A stretch of 64,000 nt of DNA, from assembly GCA_902810695.1 (NCBI GenBank), contig CADDYV010000002.1, forward strand, positions 62,001 to 126,000, read 5' to 3'. The position numbers were made by a program, and so were the translations under genes. The notes beneath the pieces were generated by a model that saw only the letters and a program-made list of their open reading frames with translations, had not been told where the DNA came from and did not search any database. This DNA is from Actinomycetota bacterium. GTDB taxonomy: Bacteria; Actinomycetota; Rubrobacteria; Rubrobacterales; Rubrobacteraceae. Shown here piece by piece: positions 42,190 through 51,411 of this stretch. Within the stretch, counting starts at the first letter, position 1. Every line of letters begins with the position of its first letter.

Positions 42190-43338
42190 TTACTGGTGTC
42201 CAGCTACCGCCGGCGGGGAATAATCTGCCGGTTTACCTCCCGCCAAACGCATGTAGCTATCGGCCACAGCATCCCAATCGTAGTGCGATCTCACTCGATC
42301 CTTCATGTTCGCCGATCGGTTGGGGTAATTCAGAACCTCGCGAAGCGACTCCGCCATGTTATCCAGGGTAAAGTAGTACCCCGTGTTCCCGAGGACCTCT
42401 CTGCTGAACGGCACGTCAATAGCAATCACCCTCGCGCAGTTCGACATGGCCTCAAGCAGCCCGGGATTAGTGCCGCCAACAGAGTTCCCGTGGACGTAGC
42501 AGAAGCAGTTCCTCCACAGCACGGTCTTGACCTCGAGGTCAGACTCATAGTCAGGAACTACAATACCGTCTTTGCCCGACATCGCTTTTACCTGACGCCC
42601 GTAGGGGGTGTCCTTATAGCCGAGCAGTAATAGCTTGAACCCTTCTTTCGCCAGGCCAGCCTCTCTAAACGCCTTCGCCGTGTCGAGTACATAGTTTTCC
42701 GGCTCGAAGCGCGTGACCTGCAAGAAGTAACGTCCGGCAGTCAGCCCGTAGCGATCAAGCACAGCCGCTTCCTTCTCGCTGGATATATCCAGAACATCAG
42801 GTATGCCGTAAGGGATGAACTGGGTGTCTTTGAAAAAGACCTTCCTGTAGTAAGTCTGGATCGCCTTTGCGTCGGAGATCAAAGTCTTGCACATGCGGGA
42901 GACCAGGAAAGAGGAGAGAAATGCATAGGCCTTGAATGGCCACCGCCACTTCCCTCTGCGCCATTCCAGACCGTCGGTATTGATGGACATGGGCAGACCC
43001 GCCAGGAGCGTCATGATGATCCCCGGGAGGTTGGCGTTGTTGAACCAGAAGACGTAATCGTACTCTTCGCGATGGCGCAACAGGTGCCACCCGGTCTGGA
43101 ATGCGGAGACGAACGTATCCAACTCGGACCGGGAGCTGCCGCTCACATAGACCAGCCTGCGTCCCTCGTGGTACTTCGGCTTCTCGCCCGGGTAGGAGGA
43201 CTTCCGGCAGTAGACCACGCAGGTATAGCCCCGTTTCACGAATCGCCGGCTGACCTCGTTCACCGTGGTCTCGTAACCGCCGTAGTTTGGCGGTACGCCC
43301 CGCGTGCCGCAGAAAGCTATGACTCTATCGCTGTTAAT
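42190..43338 (-). CDS. GT4-type glycosyltransferase with DUF1972 N-terminus (probable ATT start)
   Basis: The first ordinary start is GTG at 43263, but the reading frame continues upstream with the conserved N-terminus IAFCGTRGVPPNYGGYETT, the glycine-rich loop typical of DUF1972/rhamnosyltransferase-like enzymes. In that frame a TGA lies six codons above, and the only plausible initiator is ATT at 43338, preceded by GGCAGGAAAGG. The resulting 382-residue enzyme has the GT-B fold with FIPYGIPDV, LQVTRFEPEN and the C-terminal E-x7-E region (HGNSVGGTNPGLLEAMSN). It adds a sugar, possibly rhamnose, to the polysaccharide repeat. Confidence 0.82.
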   Translation of the reverse strand: MNSDRVIAFCGTRGVPPNYGGYETTVNEVSRRFVKRGYTCVVYCRKSSYPGEKPKYHEGRRLVYVSGSSRSELDTFVSAFQTGWHLLRHREEYDYVFWFNNANLPGIIMTLLAGLPMSINTDGLEWRRGKWRWPFKAYAFLSSFLVSRMCKTLISDAKAIQTYYRKVFFKDTQFIPYGIPDVLDISSEKEAAVLDRYGLTAGRYFLQVTRFEPENYVLDTAKAFREAGLAKEGFKLLLLGYKDTPYGRQVKAMSGKDGIVVPDYESDLEVKTVLWRNCFCYVHGNSVGGTNPGLLEAMSNCARVIAIDVPFSREVLGNTGYYFTLDNMAESLREVLNYPNRSANMKDRVRSHYDWDAVADSYMRLAGGKPADYSPPAVAGHQ

Positions 43339-43405
43339 GACCTTTCCTGCCTTTCATAGTTTCAACGTTAACTCTAGTCTGTTATCAGAGCTCGCTCTTG
43401 TGCCT

Positions 43406-44041
43406 CTACTCAGCATAAACGAAGTTCTCTGATCTCTCATCCTGCTCCCAGGCGGAGACGGACAAACCGTTCCTATCTTTGTCCGTAATCAACCGTGTGC
43501 TCGACGCGATGTCCTGGAAGATATCCCTCAAATTCTGGTCGCACAGGGACCAGTCAATGTCCTCCGCCAGAGGGGATATTCCAGCTTCGCATCCGGGACT
43601 GTACTCGCCGGAACAGAAGTATTCTATCGAGGTGTCCTCCAGGAACATATTCCCATGCGCGAAGCCCGGAGGAACCCAGATCCACTCGTTGAAGTCAGCG
43701 CTCACGCCGGAGGGCATGTCGTAGGCGATGGCTTTGCCGAAGCTGGGAGAACCTTTCCTTATGTCCAGGATAAGATCCACCATGTGTCCATGTAGGGTTC
43801 TTACCAGCTTCCCCATGTATGGATTCCATTGAAAGTGGAGCCCTCTTACGGTTCCGGTTCGCGAAAAACTCTCGTTGGCCTGGACGAACTCAACTCCCTC
43901 CATAAAAGAGGTGAGGGAGTTGGTTTGAAAGTCACTCTTCCTGAAATGCTCCGTAAAGTAGCCGCGCTGATCGCAAAAACGGGCGAACTTTATGACTTTG
44001 ATCTCCGGTATCGCCAGTTGATTTACGTCCAGTATCTTCAT
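43406..44041 (-). CDS. rfbC: dTDP-4-dehydrorhamnose 3,5-epimerase (RmlC-like)
   Basis: A 211-residue cupin enzyme. Core segments are FARFCDQRGYFTEHF, QANESFSRTGTVRGLHFQ (catalytic His), LVRTLHGHMVDLILDIRKGSPSFGK and IWVPPGFAHGN. The next segment, EYFCSGEYSPGCEAG, corresponds to the usual Y-K-x-x-x-Y-x-P-x-x-E region but is altered. It acts in dTDP-L-rhamnose (or related 6-deoxysugar) synthesis. It is paired with rfbD, 44 nt downstream of that gene. Confidence 0.92.
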   Translation of the reverse strand: MKILDVNQLAIPEIKVIKFARFCDQRGYFTEHFRKSDFQTNSLTSFMEGVEFVQANESFSRTGTVRGLHFQWNPYMGKLVRTLHGHMVDLILDIRKGSPSFGKAIAYDMPSGVSADFNEWIWVPPGFAHGNMFLEDTSIEYFCSGEYSPGCEAGISPLAEDIDWSLCDQNLRDIFQDIASSTRLITDKDRNGLSVSAWEQDERSENFVYAE

Positions 44042-44085
44042 CGTTTACCCTTCGCTATCTTCACTACCACGGGCAGCGGGTTATT

Positions 44086-44946
44086 TCAGACTATCCCTTT
44101 CGCCGAGAGGTAAGCGCCTAGAGCCTCTTTCCACGGACGCAACGGGCTCAAACCTACCTCCTCGAGGCGAGCGGTAGTCATTGCCGAGTAAGACGGGCGG
44201 CGGGCGCGCCGCTGGGTCTGGTCCGTCTGAATCGGCTCCATCTTCACCTCAACCCCCGCCAGATCGAATACCCCTTTGGCGAACTCGAACCACGAGCACT
44301 CGCCGGCGTTGGTAAGGTGGAACAGGCCGGTTGCCTCCTTTTCGACCAGTTCTTTTGTTTTCCGGGCCAGGTCTGCCGTAAACGTCGGCGATAACGCCTG
44401 GTCGGTCACCACGCGGACGAACCCGTCGGTTCGTGCCTTGTTGATCATAAGCTCCGGGAACGTCCAGCCCTTGCGGCTGGTCGCCGTGCCGTACAGACCA
44501 GCAGAGCGCACCACGATATGCCGCTCGTTAGCCTGCATCACGAGTTGCTCACCGGCTGCTTTTGAGATGCCATATATGTTGATAGGTTGAGGAGCATCGC
44601 TCTCCTTATACGGATGACTCCGCTCCCGATCCTGGCCTCCGAAAACATAATCTGTCGAGAAGAACACCACGCCAGCTCCGACGGCGGCGGCTGCCCGGGC
44701 GACATTGAGCGCCCCCAATGCATTGGACGCGAACGCCAACGCCGGGTTGATCTCGCAGTCGTCCACTCGATGAAAAGCAGCCGTGTTCAACACCCAATCC
44801 GGCTCTAGCGAGTAGATCCTCGACGCGACGCCAACTCCATCCGTTACGTCCAGATCCTGGTGGCTAAACCCGACCGCCTCCTCGCCGAAGGCCCGCATGA
44901 GATCCTGGCCAAGCTGGCCCGTCGAGCCGATGACCGCGACTTTCAA
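44086..44946 (-). CDS. rfbD: dTDP-4-dehydrorhamnose reductase (RmlD-like)
   Basis: A TTG start at 44946 gives 286 residues beginning with the NADPH motif VAVIGSTGQLGQDLMRAF. The SDR catalytic pair Tyr/Lys is in NIYGISKAAGEQLV, and FFSTDYVFGG holds the Thr. It makes the final reduction to dTDP-L-rhamnose. The start overlaps the stop of the upstream epimerase (TTGA), so the two are coupled. A longer frame upstream is only an overlap with the epimerase gene. Confidence 0.92.
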   Translation of the reverse strand: MKVAVIGSTGQLGQDLMRAFGEEAVGFSHQDLDVTDGVGVASRIYSLEPDWVLNTAAFHRVDDCEINPALAFASNALGALNVARAAAAVGAGVVFFSTDYVFGGQDRERSHPYKESDAPQPINIYGISKAAGEQLVMQANERHIVVRSAGLYGTATSRKGWTFPELMINKARTDGFVRVVTDQALSPTFTADLARKTKELVEKEATGLFHLTNAGECSWFEFAKGVFDLAGVEVKMEPIQTDQTQRRARRPSYSAMTTARLEEVGLSPLRPWKEALGAYLSAKGIV

Positions 44947-45992
44947 GCGACCATTTCCTTTGCCATCATCGCCTTCAGCCACCGGATATTGAAGTAGCGC
45001 AGGTCGTTCCCCGGATCCTCCCCAAAGTCGCCTCGCTCCAGGGCGTCCCAAATCTCCAGGACCGCCTGGGCCACACCCCGCTCCGCTCGGAATCCAAGCG
45101 CTTTGGTGATCTTGCTGCCGTCCACGTAGTAGCTTCGCAGGTTATCTTCTCCGCTACGGTCGCGCTTTACGATCACCTCGACCCCGCGGTGCTGCTCGAG
45201 TATCTCCGCTATCCAGTGCGCGAGTTCCAGGACGCGATAATTCTTGTGCACGAGGTTAAAGATTTCTGAGCGGACCTTCTCCGTTGGCATCCACAGCAGG
45301 TGGAGGTAGGCATCCACGGCGTCGCGGATGTGCAGGAGCGGACGCCAGGCCTCGCCACTGCCGTGGACCGTGAGCCGGCGCTTACTCCAGGCGTGCAAGA
45401 CGAAAACATTGACCACGAGGTCGAACCGCATCCGAGGCGCAAGGCCAAAGATGGTGCCCTGACGCAAGAGCGTCGGGGAAAAGAGCGGATACCGCTCCGC
45501 TACCTGGAGCACTTCGATCTCTGCCAGCCGTTTGGTCTTGCTGTAGTTGGCCGTCGGCGCAACCGGTAGTTCCTCGGTCATCTGCATGACGTTGACGTCC
45601 CCGGCTATGGAAGGACTGTAGTAGACCGAGCAGGTGGAGGCCAGCAGGAAGCGGATCTTGCGCCCTTCCAGCTCCGTCCTCTCACCGGCGGCCTGGGCCA
45701 GTCGCCTCGTAGCCAGCACGTTGCTCTGGCTGTTGAGATCCGGCGCAAAGTCGGCCGTCGGGTCGTTGGAGAGCCCAGCCAGGTGCACTATGCTGCTTAC
45801 ACCATCCAGCAAACCCGCCGTGTCACAATGGCGGAGATCGGCCTCGATCACCTCCAGCCTCTCGTGGGGCTCGAAGGAGCTCTCAAACCACTGCGTGTCC
45901 ACCACACGCACCATTTCGCCCAGAGCCAGTAGCTCCCGGACCAGCACGCTGCCGATGTACCCTGTGCCTCCTGTTACCAGAATCACTGCCAT
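44943..45992 (-). CDS. NAD-dependent epimerase/dehydratase
   Basis: The ATG at 45992 has AGGAGG 5 nt upstream; 349 residues. The extended SDR motif VTGGTGYIGSVLVREL, the acidic strand IEADLRHCD and IVHLAGLSNDP are followed by LASTCSVYY and the catalytic Tyr-x-x-x-Lys in NYSKTK. The product is probably an NDP-sugar epimerase or dehydratase. It could supply the dTDP-4-keto sugar, but it is not a clear RmlB, since the expected RmlB signature is not evident. Confidence 0.88.
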   Translation of the reverse strand: MAVILVTGGTGYIGSVLVRELLALGEMVRVVDTQWFESSFEPHERLEVIEADLRHCDTAGLLDGVSSIVHLAGLSNDPTADFAPDLNSQSNVLATRRLAQAAGERTELEGRKIRFLLASTCSVYYSPSIAGDVNVMQMTEELPVAPTANYSKTKRLAEIEVLQVAERYPLFSPTLLRQGTIFGLAPRMRFDLVVNVFVLHAWSKRRLTVHGSGEAWRPLLHIRDAVDAYLHLLWMPTEKVRSEIFNLVHKNYRVLELAHWIAEILEQHRGVEVIVKRDRSGEDNLRSYYVDGSKITKALGFRAERGVAQAVLEIWDALERGDFGEDPGNDLRYFNIRWLKAMMAKEMVA

Positions 45993-46626
45993 ATCATCCT
46001 CCTGGATTACTTCTCTCACCAATAATTGGAATTTCCGGCCACTCGTCTCTAGTTTTGTAGGAGAGTTACCGGTCGAATGGTGTCCTCTCTTGGACCCCAG
46101 ATTGCCTGCACCGTCCGCCACGCATCAGCCGGGTTATGCCTGGAACTCCACATCCCACTTCAGCAGCAGCACTTATAGTCGCGTATCCGCCATAACCTTT
46201 GATCGGGTGAGTGCCTTCTTGCTTACAATAGATAGAAGAACTTTGCGCCACCTTTCTTCTTCACGTTCTTACCTTGTTTGAATGGATTATCGGGATCTGG
46301 TAAATCGAATGCGTCGGTCAGGTGACCTATTTTGCTATGGCCGATTGGCTTATTTATCTGCGAGTTATGAAGAAGCCTCTCCGCAGCCCCCACAGCGGCG
46401 ATCATCGAAAAGACGTTTGCCATAAAACTCGGTTGGGCGGGATAGATATACTCTTTCGTCAAAGACGCCTCAGTCCCCACCCCATCCCGAAGGTTTGTCT
46501 CCGCCTTAGATCACCGAAAACCGGAAAGACCGGGCTGTTGGCGTCGCGCGAACATGGTTGGCTAGCTGGACCACATTGCATTGATAACAGAGGCCCGTCA
46601 TTCGCCGTCGTCGCTGGAGCCGAGCC
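45993..46626. other. Gene-free region in the polysaccharide locus
   Basis: About 630 bp with no supported gene. Short frames on both strands lack start signals and sensible composition, and the base composition is more AT-rich around 46200-46400. It probably contains the promoter of the epimerase-rfbD-rfbC unit, but I cannot place hexamers with confidence. Confidence 0.4.
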
Positions 46627-48072
46627 CTACCTCTGGCCAAACCTGAGAGCTTTACGGCCTTTGAGTTTTAGATTTCGGGCCGTGCGCGCAGCGAGGTGAT
46701 CTAGGATGATCTTCTCGGCATCGGCCACGACCTCGGGAATTGGTTTTGAGGCATCTACCACGTACCCGTTGGGCAAGCTTTGCACAATCTCCAGGTAGGC
46801 TTCTCGCTGCCGGGCTGTCTCCCCGAGCGGAACTTCTTGTTTGCGGGCGTGGAGAACTTCAGCCGGGGCATCGAGAAGGATAACCAGGTCAGGGCGGGGG
46901 TAAAGCCGGCCGACCAACCGGGCCAGCCACATCGGACCCCCGTAGCGGTGGCGCCTGGGATCTACCAGCAGATCGTGGTAGTAGCGATCGAAGAGCACCA
47001 GCGTGAAACGGCGCAAACTCGGGTAGACCTCCGTCAGGTACCCGAGAAAAATGAAATCCGACCACCAGATCCCAAGCTTGAGCAAAGAGAGCGCCAGTCC
47101 CCGGGAGGGGTTGGAGTGCGGGTCGCGCTTGAGCGGCACAGCGTGGGGATTGGCCTCAGCGGCGCTCTTGAGCAGTCGGCGTTGCTGGCGACGCGAGCGG
47201 ACCTGCTTTGTCCAGCGTAGGGGTGACGCCAAAGCTCGCCCGTGGTACCACTTCGTCGACCAGAAGGCCGGGGCAAGGTCCTGTTCCACCCTGGTCACTA
47301 CTGTGCTCTTGCCGGCGCCGTCCACGCCCAGGAAAGCCACCAGGAGCCCCGGAGGCCGGAGCGTGCGCTTGACCCGCTTCCGAAAGTCGTCTAGCCGGTT
47401 TAGCAACACCTTCAGCCTCTGGTCATGGCCCACCTTGCGCATCATAGCCTGGCACAGATACTCGATTCGGCCCCTCACTGCCTCCCAGTCTCCGCTCCGT
47501 GCCGCTTCTGCGACGAGTTCGGCTTCAGCTTCCGGCAGAAGCTGGGACAGATGCCGCTTGCACCCTTCCGGGTCCTCGCCGTACAACTCGCTCAACCGCT
47601 CGCCTTGAGTCTCTTCTATAGAGCCTTTCACCACCCTCTTGACCAGGTAGGCAGCGAACTCGATATCGGGAGAGGGCACCTCGAAAAACTTGAACGGCTG
47701 GCGGCTCTCCAGAAGCTCCTCACCCCTGAAAAATACCCTGCCATTGATGCGGTAATCACCGTCGAGGACGTGGAGCCGGACAAAGACGGGCTTGCCGTCC
47801 CGCCACCGGCACAGGACATACCAGAACGCGGCAGTATGCTCGGTTTGGGTCGCCTGCACCACCTCGGCAGCCCCACTGTCGAACAGAACACGAGGTATCT
47901 GTGCCGCCTCGGCGGAGATGGCGTCCACGTCCGATCTGATGTGCTCCGGGTAATCGTTATACCCGTGCAACACGCACAGCTTATGGTTCGCTCCTTGCAA
48001 GGCGATGAGGGCATCCCGGAGCAGTTCGCCCTTGTGTACGTCTTCCACCAACTGTTTCTCCCGACTACTCAA
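46627..48072 (-). CDS. Nucleotidyltransferase-like/thymidylate-kinase-like fusion protein
   Basis: 481 residues. The N-terminal part has a nucleotidyltransferase-like region (LCVLHGYNDYPEHIRSDVDA, with the paired acids SDVD), then a helical middle domain. The C-terminal half is a P-loop kinase with Walker A FLGVDGAGKSTVV, VLFDRYYHDLLVDP, and LIDRR-like lid LLDAPAEVLHARKQE, as in thymidylate kinase. It is too long and too different to be a normal Tmk. Similar fusions occur in polysaccharide loci, and a role in modifying or phosphorylating a sugar or glycerol unit is a guess. The TTG start has no obvious ribosome site. Confidence 0.7.
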   Translation of the reverse strand: MSSREKQLVEDVHKGELLRDALIALQGANHKLCVLHGYNDYPEHIRSDVDAISAEAAQIPRVLFDSGAAEVVQATQTEHTAAFWYVLCRWRDGKPVFVRLHVLDGDYRINGRVFFRGEELLESRQPFKFFEVPSPDIEFAAYLVKRVVKGSIEETQGERLSELYGEDPEGCKRHLSQLLPEAEAELVAEAARSGDWEAVRGRIEYLCQAMMRKVGHDQRLKVLLNRLDDFRKRVKRTLRPPGLLVAFLGVDGAGKSTVVTRVEQDLAPAFWSTKWYHGRALASPLRWTKQVRSRRQQRRLLKSAAEANPHAVPLKRDPHSNPSRGLALSLLKLGIWWSDFIFLGYLTEVYPSLRRFTLVLFDRYYHDLLVDPRRHRYGGPMWLARLVGRLYPRPDLVILLDAPAEVLHARKQEVPLGETARQREAYLEIVQSLPNGYVVDASKPIPEVVADAEKIILDHLAARTARNLKLKGRKALRFGQR

Positions 48073-48168
48073 CTGCTTTGTCCATATCCCTGACCCCGAT
48101 CGCTTCTCCTACTCTCCGCGATCGCGCAACGGGCGCTACCCTGTTCGGGTTATCCTGCATTCTCATGT

Positions 48169-49341
48169 CTACCACTCCTTCGTAACCGACCGGTAAGCTT
48201 CCGCCGTCATCTGGCCGATGGTGTTCCAGTCGTGGTGCTCCTGCATGTACGAGAAGGCCCTGGCTCCGACCTGGCGTGACTTCTCCGGGTTCGAGGTTGC
48301 CTCGATGAGCTTGTCGGCCAGAACTTCGGCGTCACCGTCGGAGAACACGTACCCATTCTCACCGTCGGACACCACCTCGGTCATGCCTTCGATGTCGGAG
48401 ACCACCACCGGTTTACCGTAGCTCATCGCCATCAGGAGAACTCCGCTCTGGTAGATCCTCCGGTAGGGCAACACGATCACATCCGCCGCTGCGTAGTAAT
48501 ACGCTACCTCGGAGTCCGGGATAAAGCGAGTATGAAAGGTACAGTAGCTGGCTATCCCCAGCGCCTCAACCTGACTCTGATAGCGTTGGAAGTCGTCTTT
48601 CCACACCCTGCCAGCGACGAGGAGCACGGTATTCGGGTGCTCTTGAATAAGCCTCGGCATGGCCGCAAGAAGGATGTCCAACCCCTTTACTCTCTTGATA
48701 TGACCGAAGAACAGAAGAACCTGAGCCTCGTTTGGCAACCCAACCCGAGCCCTCGCCTCTGCGTGCGCCGGTACTTTCCCGATAAAGGGCAGGTAGTTTC
48801 CATGAGGAATCACAGCGATCTTGGCTTCAGGTATGCCGAGCGCCTTCCTCAACTCTCCTTCGCTTACCCTGCTCTGCGCGATGACCTTATCCGAGAGCCG
48901 GTAAGCTGTCTTGAGCATCCAGGGAACCGAGAGGCGCTCCACGAAGGATTGCACGTCGTGGGCGGTTACAACCACCCTCAATCCCAACAGCCTGGCCAGC
49001 AGCACGTTAAAAAGCTCCAGTGGACCGACGTGGAAGAAATGGAAGTGCGCGATCCGCGCCCGGCTCAACTTCGCGCCCAGCAGCGCCCGGATGCTGCCCC
49101 GAAGGTAGCGAAGCCCTCGCAGCCAGGCGGGATCTTCTCCGTAAATCCGCCGGTAAGGGAGTCGCGTCTCGTAGAGAGCTACGTCCCTATGGCGCGTCTC
49201 GTCGCAGGTATACAGCGTAACCTTCGTGCCGGCCCTGGACAGCCCTTCGCAGAGACCGAAATCATAATAGTCCATGCCGCCGTGACCGCCCACGGGTTCG
49301 ACCATCGCCACCCGCAGATCGCCGGACTTGCGCCTCGGCAA
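48169..49341 (-). CDS. GT4-family glycosyltransferase
   Basis: The TTG at 49341 lies 2 nt after the upstream sulfotransferase stop; a start nearer to RVAMVEPVGGHGGMDYY is also possible. About 390 residues with GT-B architecture: donor-domain KVTLYTC, ARIAHFHFFHVG, then IPHGNYLPF, the phosphate-binding LLFFGHIKRVKGLDIL and the E-x7-E region VLPYRRIYQSGVLLMAMSYGKPVV. It transfers a nucleotide-activated sugar to the lipid-linked repeat unit on the cytoplasmic face. Confidence 0.88.
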   Translation of the reverse strand: MPRRKSGDLRVAMVEPVGGHGGMDYYDFGLCEGLSRAGTKVTLYTCDETRHRDVALYETRLPYRRIYGEDPAWLRGLRYLRGSIRALLGAKLSRARIAHFHFFHVGPLELFNVLLARLLGLRVVVTAHDVQSFVERLSVPWMLKTAYRLSDKVIAQSRVSEGELRKALGIPEAKIAVIPHGNYLPFIGKVPAHAEARARVGLPNEAQVLLFFGHIKRVKGLDILLAAMPRLIQEHPNTVLLVAGRVWKDDFQRYQSQVEALGIASYCTFHTRFIPDSEVAYYYAAADVIVLPYRRIYQSGVLLMAMSYGKPVVVSDIEGMTEVVSDGENGYVFSDGDAEVLADKLIEATSNPEKSRQVGARAFSYMQEHHDWNTIGQMTAEAYRSVTKEW

Positions 49342-49342
49342 T

Positions 49343-50341
49343 TCAGTAACCCAGGGCTTCCATGGTCTCGGCAAAAGGCGCGCGGAGGGCCGGGGAGAGC
49401 TCGAGGGGCTTGTGTTTCGGAGAAGGAGGAGCCAACCTCTGCTCGGCAAACGCCAAGAACGTCTTGTCGTAAGGAAGCTCGCAGAATTCCAGCAGTCTGG
49501 ACAGTTCTCCCCGAGGATTACTAAGAAGCGCCTCATAACGTAACAGGTGCACGCAATCCGGGTAACGCTCCATCTGGCGCAGGCCTTCCCGCATGGTAAC
49601 GATCCACTCCACCGCGGCCATATCGCTATTGCGGTTCAGGCTCTTGACCTCATCGAAGATGCCAGCAAGAGCCTCCTCTTCCGGCACCAACTGCTCCAGC
49701 ATGAGCTTCCACTTGCGATTGTTGGTCCCCCACCAGTTATGCGTTCCACCGTCAGGCTTCTGGATCCCCTTTTGTTCCGCAAACACATCAATGGAGCGGC
49801 AGGTGTCCCAGCCGTTACGGACCAGGAATATAAAGCGCGCGTCGGGGAAAATCGCCCGCACGAACGGGATACGGAAGATGAGCTCCGGGTATTTGTCCAC
49901 CACCCTCTTGCTCCCCACCGCCCGCAGGTATGCTCCAAACAAACGCTGCGCTCGGCGACGCACCTCTTCCGTTGCGTCGCTTTCGTCAAGGGAGTAACGG
50001 GCCGGCACCCTCGAGTAGCTGCCGGGGATGTCTTCGTGGGGGTACACGGCGTGCCACAGTGCTTTCGGCTCGTTCAGATATCCCACGTCGCGGTGCATGG
50101 ACATCAGCACCCCAAGTATCGTCGAGCCGCTCCGGCCCATCCCGATGATGAAGATGGGTTTCTCCACCTTTTTGAGTTGGGGTAGCCGCATGTCAAGCGC
50201 GAAGTTGGTGAAGACCAGCGGGTTGATCCATTTGCCCCGGGTCGCAGGGGGACGGCCCTCGAACAGGGCGTAGCTGATCAAACGCGGCACAACTTTGGTG
50301 GGTCGCGTCTTGACGTAAATGGGGTCTAATCCAGCGATCAT
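49343..50341 (-). CDS. Sulfotransferase 3 of the polysaccharide locus
   Basis: The ATG at 50341 overlaps the previous stop (ATGA), 332 residues. The PAPS 5'-phosphosulfate loop is IIGMGRSGSTILG, and the 3'-phosphate-binding segment is FIFLVRNGWDTCRSIDV. The rest is typical of the Sulfotransfer_1/3 clan, with no membrane anchor. Three sulfotransferase genes run in series, so the glycan is probably sulfated at several positions. The acceptor is unknown. Confidence 0.88.
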   Translation of the reverse strand: MIAGLDPIYVKTRPTKVVPRLISYALFEGRPPATRGKWINPLVFTNFALDMRLPQLKKVEKPIFIIGMGRSGSTILGVLMSMHRDVGYLNEPKALWHAVYPHEDIPGSYSRVPARYSLDESDATEEVRRRAQRLFGAYLRAVGSKRVVDKYPELIFRIPFVRAIFPDARFIFLVRNGWDTCRSIDVFAEQKGIQKPDGGTHNWWGTNNRKWKLMLEQLVPEEEALAGIFDEVKSLNRNSDMAAVEWIVTMREGLRQMERYPDCVHLLRYEALLSNPRGELSRLLEFCELPYDKTFLAFAEQRLAPPSPKHKPLELSPALRAPFAETMEALGY

Positions 50342-51408
50342 GACAAACGTCTCCTTATCGTGTCCTTGATGTTTCGCATTCTTCTGAGGTTGAGAAGCAG
50401 CGCCAGTGCCAGCTTCGCCGGAAGTGTCCCGACGCTCCAGAGTAGCCGCAAGGGGTTTGGGGTGATCTCTGCCGGAACATATCCGTGCTGCTTCATCAAA
50501 ACGCCCGTGATCCTCTGACACAGGAAAATCTCCGTCGGACTCAATCCTCCTCTCTGCCAGCTTGAGGCTCTATCCTGGTTTATTCCTCTCCGCTCGGGCC
50601 TGTCCAGACCGCTGGAGGAGCCGATCTGCGGAACGTCGAGCATGCTCTTGTCGAAAGATATGCCAGCGAACTCGCAGAGCCTGCCGACCTCGCCCTCCGG
50701 GTCCGCGAGCAAATCCTCAAACCGCAGAGAATAGACCCGATCATCATCCGAAAAACTGTCCGCCGCTCGAACGGCAGAGTTCCAGAGCCTGCTGATGGTA
50801 ACCGGATGGTAGTTGGCCCAGGAGCGGAAAGACTCCCTGAGAGGTATCCCTCTGGCTCCCAAAAACCGCCTCTTCCACTTCTTCTTCTGCGACAGGAGGA
50901 CATCCCGTGGATCCCGCACCATATTGACCACCCGCGCCTCGGGGTAGAGCTGGAGTATCTCCCCGATGTAGAAGACGTTGCGCGGGGTCTGGTCGCAGGG
51001 TATCGCCTTGCCAGTACCTGCCGCCTTGTAAAAGAGAAATGCTTCGAATATTCTTGCCGGAGTCATTGTCTCTGGCTTTACGGAAGCAACAAGCTCCGCG
51101 GCCTCCTCGTAAAAACGCTCCGGTGCACCCTGGTTGAGGTATCCCTCTCTCTGGATGCACAGCAGGCGGGCGGCCAGTCTCTCGGCCTCGGCCCTGGAGA
51201 GGCGGCGCTCCCCATCCGCCGGAGACCACAGCTGCTCGAAGAAATGAAGCTCGCGGAAAGTGAAGATAGAGGGGTGGCTGCCCAGTATACGGCCCGCCAT
51301 GGTGGTGCCGCTGCGGCTGTTGCCGACGACGAAAACGAGAGTCCTCGTAGCCCCCGGTTCATTTGGAGCCAATCTTTCGGGTTGCTGGGACATGCTTTCT
51401 TGCATCAC
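50338..51408 (-). CDS. Sulfotransferase 2 of the polysaccharide locus
   Basis: A 356-residue PAPS-dependent enzyme. The 5'-PSB loop is VVGNSRSGTTMAGRIL and the 3' motif is VVNMVRDPRDVLLSQKKKW, both canonical. A conserved SLRFEDLLADPEGEVGRLCEF segment follows, as in the Sulfotransfer_3 family. It is coupled to the next gene through an ATGA overlap. Confidence 0.9.
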   Translation of the reverse strand: MMQESMSQQPERLAPNEPGATRTLVFVVGNSRSGTTMAGRILGSHPSIFTFRELHFFEQLWSPADGERRLSRAEAERLAARLLCIQREGYLNQGAPERFYEEAAELVASVKPETMTPARIFEAFLFYKAAGTGKAIPCDQTPRNVFYIGEILQLYPEARVVNMVRDPRDVLLSQKKKWKRRFLGARGIPLRESFRSWANYHPVTISRLWNSAVRAADSFSDDDRVYSLRFEDLLADPEGEVGRLCEFAGISFDKSMLDVPQIGSSSGLDRPERRGINQDRASSWQRGGLSPTEIFLCQRITGVLMKQHGYVPAEITPNPLRLLWSVGTLPAKLALALLLNLRRMRNIKDTIRRRLS

Positions 51409-51411
51409 CGA

